A DNA stretch of 64,000 bases from Mycolicibacterium hassiacum DSM 44199 (lineage in GTDB: Bacteria > Actinomycetota > Actinomycetes > Mycobacteriales > Mycobacteriaceae), in contig NZ_LR026975.1 of assembly GCF_900603025.1 (NCBI RefSeq), positions 4,154,001 through 4,218,000 of the forward strand. Reading direction: 5' to 3'. The position numbers and the translations under genes were made by a program. Each line of letters opens with the position of its first letter. Position 1 is the first letter of the stretch. Below are positions 28,114-38,297 of this stretch, one piece after another. Under the pieces are notes generated by a model, which saw nothing but the letters and a program-made list of their open reading frames with translations, was not told the DNA's origin and did not search any database.

Positions 28114-28986
28114 ATGTGTGGAATCGTGGGTCTGCACCTGCGCAACCCCGATCTGTATCCGCGGCTGGGTGAGCTGCTCACCGGGATGCTGTGCGAGATG
28201 GGCGAACGCGGACCGGATTCGGCGGGGGTCGCCGTCTACGGCGACCCCACCATGACCCCGCCGGGACGCGCCTGCGTGTCGGTGCTGCAGACCGAACCGC
28301 GCGCCGCCGACCTCGGCATCGACGCCACGGTGGCCCGCTACGACGAGACCTACCTGGTCACCGCCGACGTCGAATCGGCCGAACTGCTCGACGCGGTGCG
28401 CACCGCCCACCCGGACGCGGTGACCGCCGGCTTCGGCACCGATATGGCCGTGCTCAAGGGCGTCGGCCATCCCCGGGTGCTGACCGAGAGCTGGGAGCTG
28501 GCCAAGGCCCAGGGCTGGCAGGGGGTGGGCCACACCCGGATGGCCACCGAGTCGGCGGTCACCCCGGCCGGCTGCCACCCCTACGCCGTCGGCCCCGAGC
28601 AGTGCCTGGTGCACAACGGCTCGTTCTCCAACCACGCCACCATCCGGCGCGAACTGCGCGCTGCCGGTGTGCGTTTCGACAGCGAGAACGACACCGAGGT
28701 GGGTGCGCGGTTCGTGGCCAAGCAACTGGCCGACGGCGCCGACATGGAAACCGCCCTCAAACGGCTGTGCGCGGTCTTCGACGGCTTCTACACCCTGCTG
28801 GTGTCCAACCGCGACTCGTTCGCGGTGGTGCGCGACGCGATCGCGTGCAAGCCGGCGGTGATCGCCGAGACCGACGACTGGGTCGCGGTGGCCAGCGAGT
28901 ACCGCGCGCTGGCCGACCTGCCCGGGGTGTCGGCGGCCAAGATCTACGAACCCGAACCGGAGGTGGTGTACGTATGGACACGCTGA
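28114..28986 (+). CDS. Class II glutamine amidotransferase subunit (GlxB/MgsA-like)
   Basis: A 290-residue Ntn glutaminase that matches the N-terminal domain of glutamate synthase as a separate polypeptide. The nucleophile Cys2 is in MCGIVGLHLRN, and the glutaminase loops are GERGPDSAGVAVYG, WQGVGHTRMATES and CLVHNGSFSNH. It would release ammonia from glutamine, or act on gamma-glutamylmethylamide, for the FMN subunit. It starts 18 bases after glnT and its 3' end overlaps the next gene by 13 bases, so the subunits are translated together. Confidence 0.87.
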   Translation: MCGIVGLHLRNPDLYPRLGELLTGMLCEMGERGPDSAGVAVYGDPTMTPPGRACVSVLQTEPRAADLGIDATVARYDETYLVTADVESAELLDAVRTAHPDAVTAGFGTDMAVLKGVGHPRVLTESWELAKAQGWQGVGHTRMATESAVTPAGCHPYAVGPEQCLVHNGSFSNHATIRRELRAAGVRFDSENDTEVGARFVAKQLADGADMETALKRLCAVFDGFYTLLVSNRDSFAVVRDAIACKPAVIAETDDWVAVASEYRALADLPGVSAAKIYEPEPEVVYVWTR

Positions 28987-29690
28987 CCCGTCAGGCCGCC
29001 GAGCGGGCCTCGGCGACGGTCTACGACCTGGCCGCCACGCCGCTGCGCACGGTCAACGCCGCGCTGCACGCGCCGGATCTGTCCGGTGAGGTGGTGATCA
29101 CCAATCCCGCCGGCGCGCACAACGTCGCGGTCGGGGTCAACGCCCCGGTGCGGATCACCGTCGACGGCCATGTCGGCTACTACGCGGCCGGGATGAACCA
29201 GCAGGCCGAGATCGTCATCAACGGCAACGCCGGCACCGGCGTGGCCGAGAACATGATGAGCGGGTCGGTGTGGGTCAAGGGCAACGCGTCGCAGTCCGCG
29301 GGTGCGACCGCACACGGCGGGCTGCTGGTGATCGAGGGCAACGCCTCGGCGCGCTGCGGCATCTCGATGAAGGGTGTCGACATCGTCGTCGGCGGAGACA
29401 TCGGCCACATGGGCGCGTTCATGGCCCAGGCCGGCCGGCTGGTGGTGCGCGGCGACGCCGGCGACGGGCTCGGCGACTCGATCTACGAGGCCCGGCTGTA
29501 CGTGCGCGGCAACGTGGCCTCGCTGGGCGCGGACTGTATTCCCAAACCGATGCGGCCCGAACATCACCAGGAACTACGAGAGCTGTTGGCAGCGGCCGGT
29601 TTCGGTGACGACGACACGAGCGAGTACACCCGTTACGGCTCGGCCCGCAAGCTCTACCACTTCCACGTCGACAACGTAGCGAGCTACTGA
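28974..29690 (+). CDS. GXGXG-domain subunit of split glutamate-synthase-like enzyme (GlxC/MgsB-like)
   Basis: A 238-residue protein that equals the C-terminal beta-helix domain of glutamate synthase. The repeated turns are clear: INGNAGTGVAENMMSG, VKGNASQSAGATAHGG, IEGNASARCGISMKG and VVGGDIGHMGAFMAQAGRLVV (given in part). The ATG 28974 follows GGAGGTGG and overlaps the amidotransferase by 13 bases; its stop shares an A with the next start (TGATG). In full-length glutamate synthase this domain is structural and links the two active sites. It is not catalytic on its own. Confidence 0.87.
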   Translation: MDTLTRQAAERASATVYDLAATPLRTVNAALHAPDLSGEVVITNPAGAHNVAVGVNAPVRITVDGHVGYYAAGMNQQAEIVINGNAGTGVAENMMSGSVWVKGNASQSAGATAHGGLLVIEGNASARCGISMKGVDIVVGGDIGHMGAFMAQAGRLVVRGDAGDGLGDSIYEARLYVRGNVASLGADCIPKPMRPEHHQELRELLAAAGFGDDDTSEYTRYGSARKLYHFHVDNVASY

Positions 29691-31042
29691 TGAACAACAA
29701 CTGGGGACTTCGCGAATCCGCCACCTTCGACCGGTACACCATCGCGGCCATCCAGCGCGCCGCCGAGACCGGTATCTACGACATCCGCGGCTGGGGCGCC
29801 AAACGGAAGGTTCCGCACTTCGACGACCTGCTGTTCCTCGGCGCCTCGATGTCGCGCTACCCGCTGGAGGGCTACCGGGAGCGCTGCGACACCGACGTGG
29901 TGCTCGGCGACCGCTTCGCCAAACACCCTCTGCACCTTGATATCCCGATCACCATCGCGGGTATGAGCTTCGGTGCGCTGTCCGGGCAGGCCAAGGAGGC
30001 GCTGGGCCGCGGCGCCAGCGAGGTGGGCACCTCGACCACCACCGGCGACGGCGGGATGACACCCGAGGAGCGCGGTCAGAGCAAGTACCTCGTCTACCAG
30101 TACCTGCCGTCGCGCTACGGGATGAACCCCGACGACCTGCGCAAGGCCGACGCGATCGAGGTGGTGCTGGGTCAGGGCGCCAAGCCGGGCGGCGGCGGAA
30201 TGCTGTTGGGCCAGAAGATCTCCCCGCGGGTTGCCGAGATGCGCACGCTGCCGGAGGGGATCGACCAGCGTTCGGCGTGCCGGCATCCGGACTGGACCGG
30301 TCCGGACGATCTGGCCATCAAGATCCAGGAACTGCGCGAGATCACCGACTGGGAGAAGCCGATCTACGTCAAGGTGGGCGCCACCCGCACCTACTACGAC
30401 GTGAAGCTCGCCGTGCACGCGGGCGCAGATGTGGTGGTCGTCGACGGGATGCAGGGCGGCACCGCCGCCACCCAGGAGGTGTTCATAGAGCACGTCGGCA
30501 TTCCGACGCTGGCCGCGATCCCGCAGGCGGTGCAGGCGCTGCAGGAGCTCGGCGTGCACCGCACCCAGGCCAGCGGCGCCGACCGCAAGGGGGTGCAGCT
30601 GATCGTCTCCGGCGGTATCCGCACCGGCGCCGACGTCGCCAAGGCGCTGGCGCTGGGCGCGGACGCGGTCGCGATCGGTACCGCGGCGCTGATCGCGTTG
30701 GGCGACAATCATCCTCGCTATCAGGCCGAGTACGAGAAGATCGGCAGCGCGGCCGGGTTCTTCGACGACTTCCAGGACGGCCGTGATCCGGCCGGGATCA
30801 GCACCCAGGACCCGGAGCTGGCCGCCCGGCTGGATCCGGTCGAGGGCGGCCGCCGGCTGGCCAACTACCTGCGGGTGCTGACCATGGAGGCCCAGACCAT
30901 CGCCCGGGCCTGCGGCAAGGCGCACGTCTGCCATCTCGAGCCCGAGGATCTCGTCGCGGTCACCATCGAGGCCGCCGCAATGGCTCGCGTCCCGCTGGCG
31001 GGAACGGATTGGATTCCCGGTCAAGGGAATTCGGGCTGGTGA
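29690..31042 (+). CDS. FMN-binding glutamate-synthase family subunit (GlxD/MgsC-like)
   Basis: A 450-residue FMN TIM-barrel protein that corresponds to the central synthase domain of GltB, as a separate subunit. Landmarks are PITIAGMSFGALSGQAKEAL, STTTGDGGMTPEER, YVKVGATRTYYDVK, DGMQGGTAATQ, IVSGGIRTGADVAKALALGA and AIGTAALIALG. Iron-sulfur cysteines are expected in this family: RSACRHPDW, RACGKAHVCHLE hold likely ligands. With the two upstream genes it forms a three-subunit glutamate synthase-like enzyme. In methylamine users the same three genes make N-methylglutamate synthase. Confidence 0.88.
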   Translation: MNNNWGLRESATFDRYTIAAIQRAAETGIYDIRGWGAKRKVPHFDDLLFLGASMSRYPLEGYRERCDTDVVLGDRFAKHPLHLDIPITIAGMSFGALSGQAKEALGRGASEVGTSTTTGDGGMTPEERGQSKYLVYQYLPSRYGMNPDDLRKADAIEVVLGQGAKPGGGGMLLGQKISPRVAEMRTLPEGIDQRSACRHPDWTGPDDLAIKIQELREITDWEKPIYVKVGATRTYYDVKLAVHAGADVVVVDGMQGGTAATQEVFIEHVGIPTLAAIPQAVQALQELGVHRTQASGADRKGVQLIVSGGIRTGADVAKALALGADAVAIGTAALIALGDNHPRYQAEYEKIGSAAGFFDDFQDGRDPAGISTQDPELAARLDPVEGGRRLANYLRVLTMEAQTIARACGKAHVCHLEPEDLVAVTIEAAAMARVPLAGTDWIPGQGNSGW

Positions 31043-31091
31043 GCAGCGGTCGGAGTCGCAGCCGGTTTCGTGGACAAGGAGTCTTGACAGG

Positions 31092-32279
31092 ATGAGCAGC
31101 ACAGCGGATGTGGTGATCGTCGGCGGCGGCATCGAGGGCACCGCGGCGGCGTGGGCGCTGTCCCAACGGGGCATCACCGACGTCGTCGTCCTCGAACGCG
31201 ACACCGTCGGCTCGGGGATGACCGGCAAGTCCAGCGGGATCGTCCGGTGCCACTACGGGGTCAGCTCGCTGGCCGCGATGGCCACCGTCGGGCTCGAGGT
31301 GTTCGAGAAGGCCGAGGAGATCTTCGGCACCGACATCGGGTTCCGCCAGACCGGCTACGTGGTCGGGGTCGGCGAGCAGAACGTCGACGCGCTGCGCAAG
31401 AGCCTGGCCGCCCAGCGGGCGGTCGGCGTGCAGACCGAGGAGATCGACAAGTCCGAGGTGGCCAGGATGTGGCCGCAGGCCGATCTGAGCCCGTTCGCGG
31501 CGTTCGGCTGGGAGGCGCGCGGCGGGTACGGCGACGCCTACCTGACCGCGCAGGCGTTCGCCGCGTCGGCGCGCGCGGCGGGGGTGCGGATCCGCCAGGG
31601 CGCGACGGTGACCGGGCTGGTCTGCGACGGGGACCGGGTCTGCGGGGTGCGGCTGGCCGACGGCACCGAGGTCAGCGCCGGGACCGTGGTGGTGGCCACC
31701 GGGGTGTGGACCAAACCGTTGCTGGCCCCCTACGGCGTCGACGTGCCGATCCGGGTGGTGCGCGAACAGATCGTGCTGATCGATCCGGGCATGGAGGTCG
31801 GTGCGGTGCCGGTGTTCTCCGACCTGGTGTCGCTGCAGTACATCCGCCCCGAGGTGGGCGGCGAGATCCTGTTCGGCAACAGCGACCTGTCTGACTCGTG
31901 CGAGGCCGACCCGGACAACTACCTCAACCGCGCCGACGAGGAGTTCATCGACCTGACCGTGGAGCGGGTCAGCACCCGGTTCCCCGGCTTCGAGAACGCG
32001 GCGATCAGCAGCAGCTATGCCGGCTGCTACGACGCCACCCCGGACTGGAACCCGGTGATCTCGGCGACCGGGCTGGACGGGTTGTTCGTGGCGGCCGGGT
32101 TCAGCGGCCACGGGTTCAAGATCGCCCCGGCGGTCGGACGGCTGGTGGCCGATCTGGTGGTCGACGGGCGCAGCAGCGACCCGCGCATCCCGGAGACCGA
32201 TTTCCGGCTGTCGCGGTTCGCCGAGGGCAAGCTGTTGACCAGCCCGTACCCTTATGTCGGTGCCGGGCAGATGCGGTGA
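31092..32279 (+). CDS. FAD-dependent oxidoreductase, SoxB/DAO family
   Basis: A 395-residue flavoprotein that resembles the beta subunit of sarcosine oxidase and of N-methylglutamate dehydrogenase. The FAD dinucleotide fold is at the N-terminus (ADVVIVGGGIEGTAAAWAL) with VVVLERDTVGSGMTGKSSGI. Later come VVVATGVWTKPLL and the closing GLFVAAGFSGHGFKIAPAVG, the FAD-contact region. The other three subunits of the heterotetrameric enzymes (alpha, gamma, delta) are absent. It lies 49 bases after the FMN subunit gene, so it is probably in the same transcript. Likely substrate is a secondary or tertiary amine such as N-methyl-amino acid; this is inferred from family and neighbours. Confidence 0.8.
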   Translation: MSSTADVVIVGGGIEGTAAAWALSQRGITDVVVLERDTVGSGMTGKSSGIVRCHYGVSSLAAMATVGLEVFEKAEEIFGTDIGFRQTGYVVGVGEQNVDALRKSLAAQRAVGVQTEEIDKSEVARMWPQADLSPFAAFGWEARGGYGDAYLTAQAFAASARAAGVRIRQGATVTGLVCDGDRVCGVRLADGTEVSAGTVVVATGVWTKPLLAPYGVDVPIRVVREQIVLIDPGMEVGAVPVFSDLVSLQYIRPEVGGEILFGNSDLSDSCEADPDNYLNRADEEFIDLTVERVSTRFPGFENAAISSSYAGCYDATPDWNPVISATGLDGLFVAAGFSGHGFKIAPAVGRLVADLVVDGRSSDPRIPETDFRLSRFAEGKLLTSPYPYVGAGQMR

Positions 32280-32317
32280 CACCCAGATGAGCTGACGCCC
32301 TGCCACCATGACTGACT

Positions 32318-32965
32318 ATGGCTGAGGAACCGCTGCTCCGTAACCGATCCGGCACCGCCCGCGATCGCGACCCTCAGGCGCCGGTCGAGGAGCTCGAGAT
32401 CGAGGCGGCCATCGGGCGAAACGTGCGCCAGCTGCGCCTGCAGCACGGGCTCACCGTCGCCGAGATGGCCGCCCGGATCGGCATTTCCAAAGCCATGATG
32501 AGCAAGATCGAGAACGCCCAGACGTCGTGCAGCCTGTCGACGCTGGCGCTGCTGGCCAAGGGCTTCGATGTGCCGGTCACCAGCCTGTTCCGCGGCGCCG
32601 ACGTGCAGCGCCCGGCGTCCTTCGTCAAGGCCGGCGAAGGGCCGCGCATCGTGCGGGCGGGCAGCCGCGAGGGCCACGAGTACCAGATGCTGGGCAGCCT
32701 GCGCGGTGAGCACCGCCGGTTGGAGAGCCTGCTGGTCACGCTCAGCCACAAGAGCCAGACCTACCCGCTGTTCCAGCACCCCGGCACCGAGTTCATCTAC
32801 ATGCTCGAAGGGGTGATGGACTACAGCCACAGCCGCACGGTGTACCGGCTGCACCCGGGGGATTCGCTGCAGTTCGACGGGGAGGGGGCACACGGACCGG
32901 TGGACCTCATCGAGGTGCCGATCCGGTTCCTGTCGGTGATCGCGTTCCCCGACTCGTATGTGTGA
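32318..32965 (+). CDS. XRE family regulator with C-terminal cupin domain
   Basis: A 215-residue regulator. Residues about 25-85 form an XRE-type helix-turn-helix (VRQLRLQHGLTVAEMAARIG, then SKAMMSKIENAQTSCSLSTL in contact with DNA). Residues about 130-205 form a cupin barrel (YPLFQHPGTEFIYMLEGVM, VYRLHPGDSLQFDGEGAHGP) that may bind a small ligand or metal. XRE-cupin proteins often regulate amine, amino-acid or polyamine catabolism. It lies 38 bases after the flavoenzyme and ends the nitrogen island, so it is a likely local regulator of it. Confidence 0.85.
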   Translation: MAEEPLLRNRSGTARDRDPQAPVEELEIEAAIGRNVRQLRLQHGLTVAEMAARIGISKAMMSKIENAQTSCSLSTLALLAKGFDVPVTSLFRGADVQRPASFVKAGEGPRIVRAGSREGHEYQMLGSLRGEHRRLESLLVTLSHKSQTYPLFQHPGTEFIYMLEGVMDYSHSRTVYRLHPGDSLQFDGEGAHGPVDLIEVPIRFLSVIAFPDSYV

Positions 32966-33024
32966 GTCCACACACATTCGCTCGCCGCGCGCGTGTCGGG
33001 TTGCCGACCGCGGATAACCCGCAT

Positions 33025-33054
33025 TTGGACGCTGGGACCGCAGCGGAGTACAGT
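33025..33054 (+). promoter_or_regulatory. Promoter of leuA leader
   Basis: TTGGAC (33025-33030) and TACAGT (33049-33054) are spaced by 18 bases, a good sigma-A-type match. Only 8 bases separate the -10 box from the GTG of the leader peptide at 33063, so the transcript probably begins at or within a base or two of that GTG. Confidence 0.6.
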
Positions 33055-33062
33055 TACTCCCC

Positions 33063-33088
33063 GTGCAGCGGGTGCTTCTTCTCGGCAG

Positions 33089-33104
<16 letters not shown>
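33063..33104 (+). CDS. leuA leader peptide with three consecutive Leu codons
   Basis: GTG 33063 opens a 13-codon frame, VQRVLLLGSRDGV, ending at TGA 33102-33104. Three Leu codons (CTT CTT CTC) stand together, and CTT is rare in this high-GC genome, so ribosome stalling would report low leucyl-tRNA. The peptide lies between the promoter and leuA, and its last codons overlap the first arm of a stable hairpin. Leucine-codon leaders before leuA are a known theme in actinobacteria. Here the frame appears leaderless, as it starts about where transcription should. Confidence 0.65.
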
Positions 33105-35006
<1,902 letters not shown>

Positions 35007-35044
35007 CGCGGCGCGGTAGCCGGGCGGGGACGAGCCAACCGCAC

Positions 35045-35115
35045 CGCCGGTCCACAAGACCGGCGCACCCGTCATGTCCTCAGGCGTTGGCCTGAGGAGT
35101 GTCCTGAGGACATGA
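35045..35115 (+). terminator. Two hairpins after leuA
   Basis: First, CGCCGGTC (35045-35052) with GACCGGCG (35058-35065), loop CACAA. Second, a perfect 13-bp repeat TCATGTCCTCAGG (35072-35084) with CCTGAGGACATGA (35103-35115); within it CCTCAGGC (35078-35085) can instead pair with GCCTGAGG (35090-35097). They lie in the 205 bases between leuA and the convergent exonuclease, so they probably end both transcripts. The rest of that gap shows nothing else. Confidence 0.55.
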
Positions 35116-35211
35116 CCGAGCTGTGGCCGATGTAACCCATTGGGCAGCTTGCTATCTCGGCTCGTCTCCGCCCGGCTGACACCCCTCGCGGTCGTGCGGC
35201 GCCGGCGCGGA

Positions 35212-36228
35212 TCAGAACAGCGCGAACTGCTCGCCGACCGAGGTCGGGTTGAACTCCTCGATACGGGTGCCGCCGACCACCGACTCGAGCAGCCGCAGGA
35301 ACTCGGCGTCGGCCACCAGCGGCACCCCGAGCTCGCGAGCGTGATAGCCCTTGCCGTGGGCGGGTTCGGGGTCGTTGCAGACCACCAGCGAGGTTTCGGT
35401 GTCCACCGCCTCGGTGTAGGAGAGCCCGGCGTGCACGATCCGCTCGATCAGTTCCTCGTGGGTGCGTTCCACCTCGGCGGCCAGCGCCACCCGCATCCCC
35501 TGCACCAGCGGCCGGCCGGCGATGAAGCGGCCGGGGTTGAGGTAGGTGCACGGCAGCCGCGAGGCCACCATCTTCAGCGGCCGCAGGTCCTCGTGGGTCA
35601 CCTGCCCGTTGGGCCACAACCGTCGCGACAGCGGGCGCACCGGCAGCCACACCCGCCGTTCCCGGGCCAGCGCCAGCGCGGGTTTGAGGATCTGCGCCAG
35701 CACCAGCGCGTCGTCCAGCGCGTCGTGCGGTTTGAGCTGGGTGATGCCCCAGTGCGCGGCGAGCGTCTCCAGCCGCAGGTTCTCGGTGCCCAGCGCCAGC
35801 CGGCGGGCCAGCTCCACGGTGCACATCGCGCTGTCGATCGGCAGTTCGGCGCCGATCATCTCGGCCTCGGCGACCAGGAACGAGTAGTCGAATGCGACGT
35901 TGTGCGCCACCAGGGTGCGGCCGCGCAGCAACTCGATCAGCGGGGCCACGATGTCGGCGAACCGGGGTTGGCCGGCGAGCATCTCGGCGGTCAGCCCGTG
36001 CACATGGGTGGGGCCGGGATCCACACCCGGGTCCAGCAGCGAGTAGAGGGTCTGTTCGACGTTGCCGTCGTCGCTGAGGGCGAGTGCGGCGATGCTGACG
36101 ACGCGCGCGTGTCCGGGGTGAAAGCCCGAGGTCTCCACATCGACGACCGCCCAGCCCGTCCCGGCCTCGTGGGCCGGGCGGCCCCAGGAGCCTGTTGACC
36201 GGCAGGACCCGGCGTCGATGTGGCTCAC
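35212..36228 (-). CDS. DnaQ-like 3'-5' exonuclease with BRCT-like C-terminus
   Basis: A 338-residue DEDDh exonuclease: motif I WAVVDVETSGF, motif II VAHNVAFDYSFL, motif III HDALDDALVLA with the catalytic His and Asp. The middle joins to a region with LNPGRFIAGRPLVQGMRVAL and the C-terminal 90 residues resemble a BRCT fold (TSLVVCNDPEPAHGKGYHARELG, given in part, then LVADAEFLRLLES). The family includes polymerase III epsilon-type proteins, but this is the shorter stand-alone form matching Rv3711c. The start is GTG 36228, the first in-frame start before the exonuclease domain; the ribosome site is weak. It may act in proofreading or repair. Confidence 0.85.
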   Translation of the reverse strand: MSHIDAGSCRSTGSWGRPAHEAGTGWAVVDVETSGFHPGHARVVSIAALALSDDGNVEQTLYSLLDPGVDPGPTHVHGLTAEMLAGQPRFADIVAPLIELLRGRTLVAHNVAFDYSFLVAEAEMIGAELPIDSAMCTVELARRLALGTENLRLETLAAHWGITQLKPHDALDDALVLAQILKPALALARERRVWLPVRPLSRRLWPNGQVTHEDLRPLKMVASRLPCTYLNPGRFIAGRPLVQGMRVALAAEVERTHEELIERIVHAGLSYTEAVDTETSLVVCNDPEPAHGKGYHARELGVPLVADAEFLRLLESVVGGTRIEEFNPTSVGEQFALF

Positions 36229-36330
36229 GTTCTCGAGGATGGCACGCGACGGCGACAAATCCGGTCAGGCGGGCGTCCGGCACCCCAGCGTGTCGGCGAC
36301 CACGTGCTCGGCCCTTCTACACTGCCGGGA

Positions 36331-37566
36331 ATGGTCACCACTCGAGGACGCATCGCCCTGGCGGCGGGTGCCGGGGCGCGCTGGGCGTCGCGGGTCACCG
36401 GTCGCGGGGCGGGCGCGATGATCGGTGGGCTGGTCGCGATGACCCTGGACCGCACCATCCTGCGCCAGCTCGGGGAGGGGCGCCGCAGCGCGCTCGTGAC
36501 CGGCACCAACGGCAAGTCGACCACCACCCGGATGCTGGCCGCGGCGCTGCAGACGGTGGCTCCGGTGGCGACCAACGCCGAGGGCGCCAACATGGACGCC
36601 GGCCTGGTCTCCGCGCTGGCTGTCGCCCGCGACGCACCGCTGGCGGCGCTGGAGGTCGACGAGATGCACGTCCCGCACGTCGCCGACGCGCTCGACCCGG
36701 CGGTGATCGTGCTGCTGAACCTGTCGCGTGATCAGCTCGACCGGGTCGGGGAGATCAACCACATCGAGCGCACGCTGCGCGCCGGGCTGGCGCGGCATCC
36801 GGACACGGTCATCGTCGCCAACTGCGACGACGTGTTGATCACCTCGGCCGCCTACGACAGCCCGAACGTGGTGTGGGTGGCCGCCGGGGCCGGGTGGGCC
36901 AACGATTCGGTGAGCTGCCCCCGCTCCGGTGAGGTGATCGTGCGCGACGGCAGCCACTGGTATTCGACCGGAACGGATTTCAAGCGGCCGACGCCGCAGT
37001 GGTCCTACGACGCGACCCACATCCACGGCCCGGACGGGCTGACCCTGCCGATGCGGCTGAAGCTGCCCGGGGAGGTCAACCGCGGCAACGCGGCCCAGGC
37101 GGTCGCGGCGGCGGTCGCCCTGGGCGCCGATCCGGCCGCGGCGGTGGCGGCGGTGGAATCGGTCGAGGAGGTGGCGGGCCGGTACCGCACCCTGCGCCAC
37201 GGCCGGCACACGGTGCGGATCCTGTTGGCCAAGAACCCGGCCGGGTGGCAGGAGGCGCTGTCGATGGTCGACACCGCGGCGGGTTCGGTGGTGATCGCGG
37301 TCAACGGCCGGGTGCCCGACGGCGAGGACCTGTCGTGGCTGTGGGACGTCAACTTCGAGCATTTCGTCAACCACCCGGTGGTGGCCGCCGGGGAGCGCGG
37401 CACCGACCTGGCGGTGCGGCTCGGCTACGCGGGGGTGCAGCACACGCTGGTGCACGACACCGTCAAGGCGATCGAGTCGTGTCCGCCGGGCCATGTCGAG
37501 GTGGTGGCCAACTACACCGCGTTTCTGGAACTGAACCGGGCGTTGGAGCGGAGCGGCCGTGGCTGA
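36331..37566 (+). CDS. murT: Lipid II isoglutaminyl synthase subunit MurT
   Basis: A 411-residue Mur-ligase-like subunit that, with GatD, amidates the D-glutamate of lipid II using ATP and glutamine. The ATP-binding loop is LVTGTNGKSTTTRML, then ALEVDEMHVPHV, LLNLSRDQLDRVGEI and the Mur-central GEVNRGNAAQAVAAAV. The C-terminal DUF1727 domain includes AKNPAGWQEAL and the Asp-rich DLSWLWDV. The Cys4 zinc ribbon seen in staphylococcal MurT is reduced here to a single Cys (VSCPRSGEVI), as appears usual in this group. The ATG 36331 frame overlaps gatD by 8 bases, so the two subunits are coupled. Confidence 0.92.
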   Translation: MVTTRGRIALAAGAGARWASRVTGRGAGAMIGGLVAMTLDRTILRQLGEGRRSALVTGTNGKSTTTRMLAAALQTVAPVATNAEGANMDAGLVSALAVARDAPLAALEVDEMHVPHVADALDPAVIVLLNLSRDQLDRVGEINHIERTLRAGLARHPDTVIVANCDDVLITSAAYDSPNVVWVAAGAGWANDSVSCPRSGEVIVRDGSHWYSTGTDFKRPTPQWSYDATHIHGPDGLTLPMRLKLPGEVNRGNAAQAVAAAVALGADPAAAVAAVESVEEVAGRYRTLRHGRHTVRILLAKNPAGWQEALSMVDTAAGSVVIAVNGRVPDGEDLSWLWDVNFEHFVNHPVVAAGERGTDLAVRLGYAGVQHTLVHDTVKAIESCPPGHVEVVANYTAFLELNRALERSGRG

Positions 37567-38275
37567 GTCGACGGTGCGGATCGGGCTGGTGCTGCCCGAT
37601 GTGATGGGGACCTACGGGGACAGCGGCAACGCGGTGGTGCTGCGGCAGCGGCTGCGGATGCGCGGCATCCCGGCCGAGATCGTCGAGATCACCCTGCCCG
37701 ACCCGGTGCCGGCCGAGCTGGACCTCTACACGCTCGGCGGTGCGGAGGACTACGCGCAGCGGCTGGCGACCCGGCATCTGAAGCGGTATCCGGGGCTGCA
37801 GCAGGCCGCGGCGCGCGGTGCGCCGGTGCTGGCGATCTGCGCGGCGATGCAGGTGCTGGGCCACTGGTACGAGACGTCCGCGGGTGAGCGGGTCGACGGG
37901 GTCGGCCTGCTGGACGTCACCACCTCCCCGCAGGACAAGCGCACCATCGGCGAGGTGGTGACCCAGCCCGTCGTCGAGGGCCTGCACCAGAAGCTGACCG
38001 GTTTCGAGAACCACCGCGGCGGAACGGTGCTCGGCGCCGATGCGCGGCCGCTGGCCAAGGTGATCCGCGGGGCGGGCAACCGGGCCGGCGACGGCTACGA
38101 CGGCGTGGTGCAGGGCAGCGTCGTCGCCACCTATCTGCACGGGCCGTGTCTGGCCCGCAACCCGGAGCTCGCCGACCAGCTGTTGAGCAAGGTGGTCGGG
38201 GAGTTGCCGCCGCTGCAGCTGCCCGAGGTCGAACTGCTGCGCAAGGAACGGCTGGCGGCTCCGCGGCGGGCCTGA
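37559..38275 (+). CDS. gatD: Lipid II isoglutaminyl synthase glutaminase subunit GatD
   Basis: A 238-residue class I-type glutaminase (CobB/CobQ-like) that releases ammonia for MurT. The nucleophile Cys is in PVLAICAAMQVLG, the catalytic His in TYLHGPCLARNPELAD, and GDSGNAVVLRQRLRMRG near the N-terminus forms the glutamine pocket. The product changes lipid II D-Glu to D-isoGln, needed for mycobacterial cross-linking. GTG 37559 overlaps the end of murT by 8 bases, matching the Rv3712-Rv3713 pair. Confidence 0.92.
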   Translation: MAESTVRIGLVLPDVMGTYGDSGNAVVLRQRLRMRGIPAEIVEITLPDPVPAELDLYTLGGAEDYAQRLATRHLKRYPGLQQAAARGAPVLAICAAMQVLGHWYETSAGERVDGVGLLDVTTSPQDKRTIGEVVTQPVVEGLHQKLTGFENHRGGTVLGADARPLAKVIRGAGNRAGDGYDGVVQGSVVATYLHGPCLARNPELADQLLSKVVGELPPLQLPEVELLRKERLAAPRRA

Positions 38276-38297
38276 ATCTTGTTGTCCCGGTTGCGGA

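Noticed and set aside
26728..28725. 665-codon minus-strand open frame
   Set aside because: Exact antisense of glnT and the amidotransferase gene; composition is Arg/Gly/Val-rich without domains.
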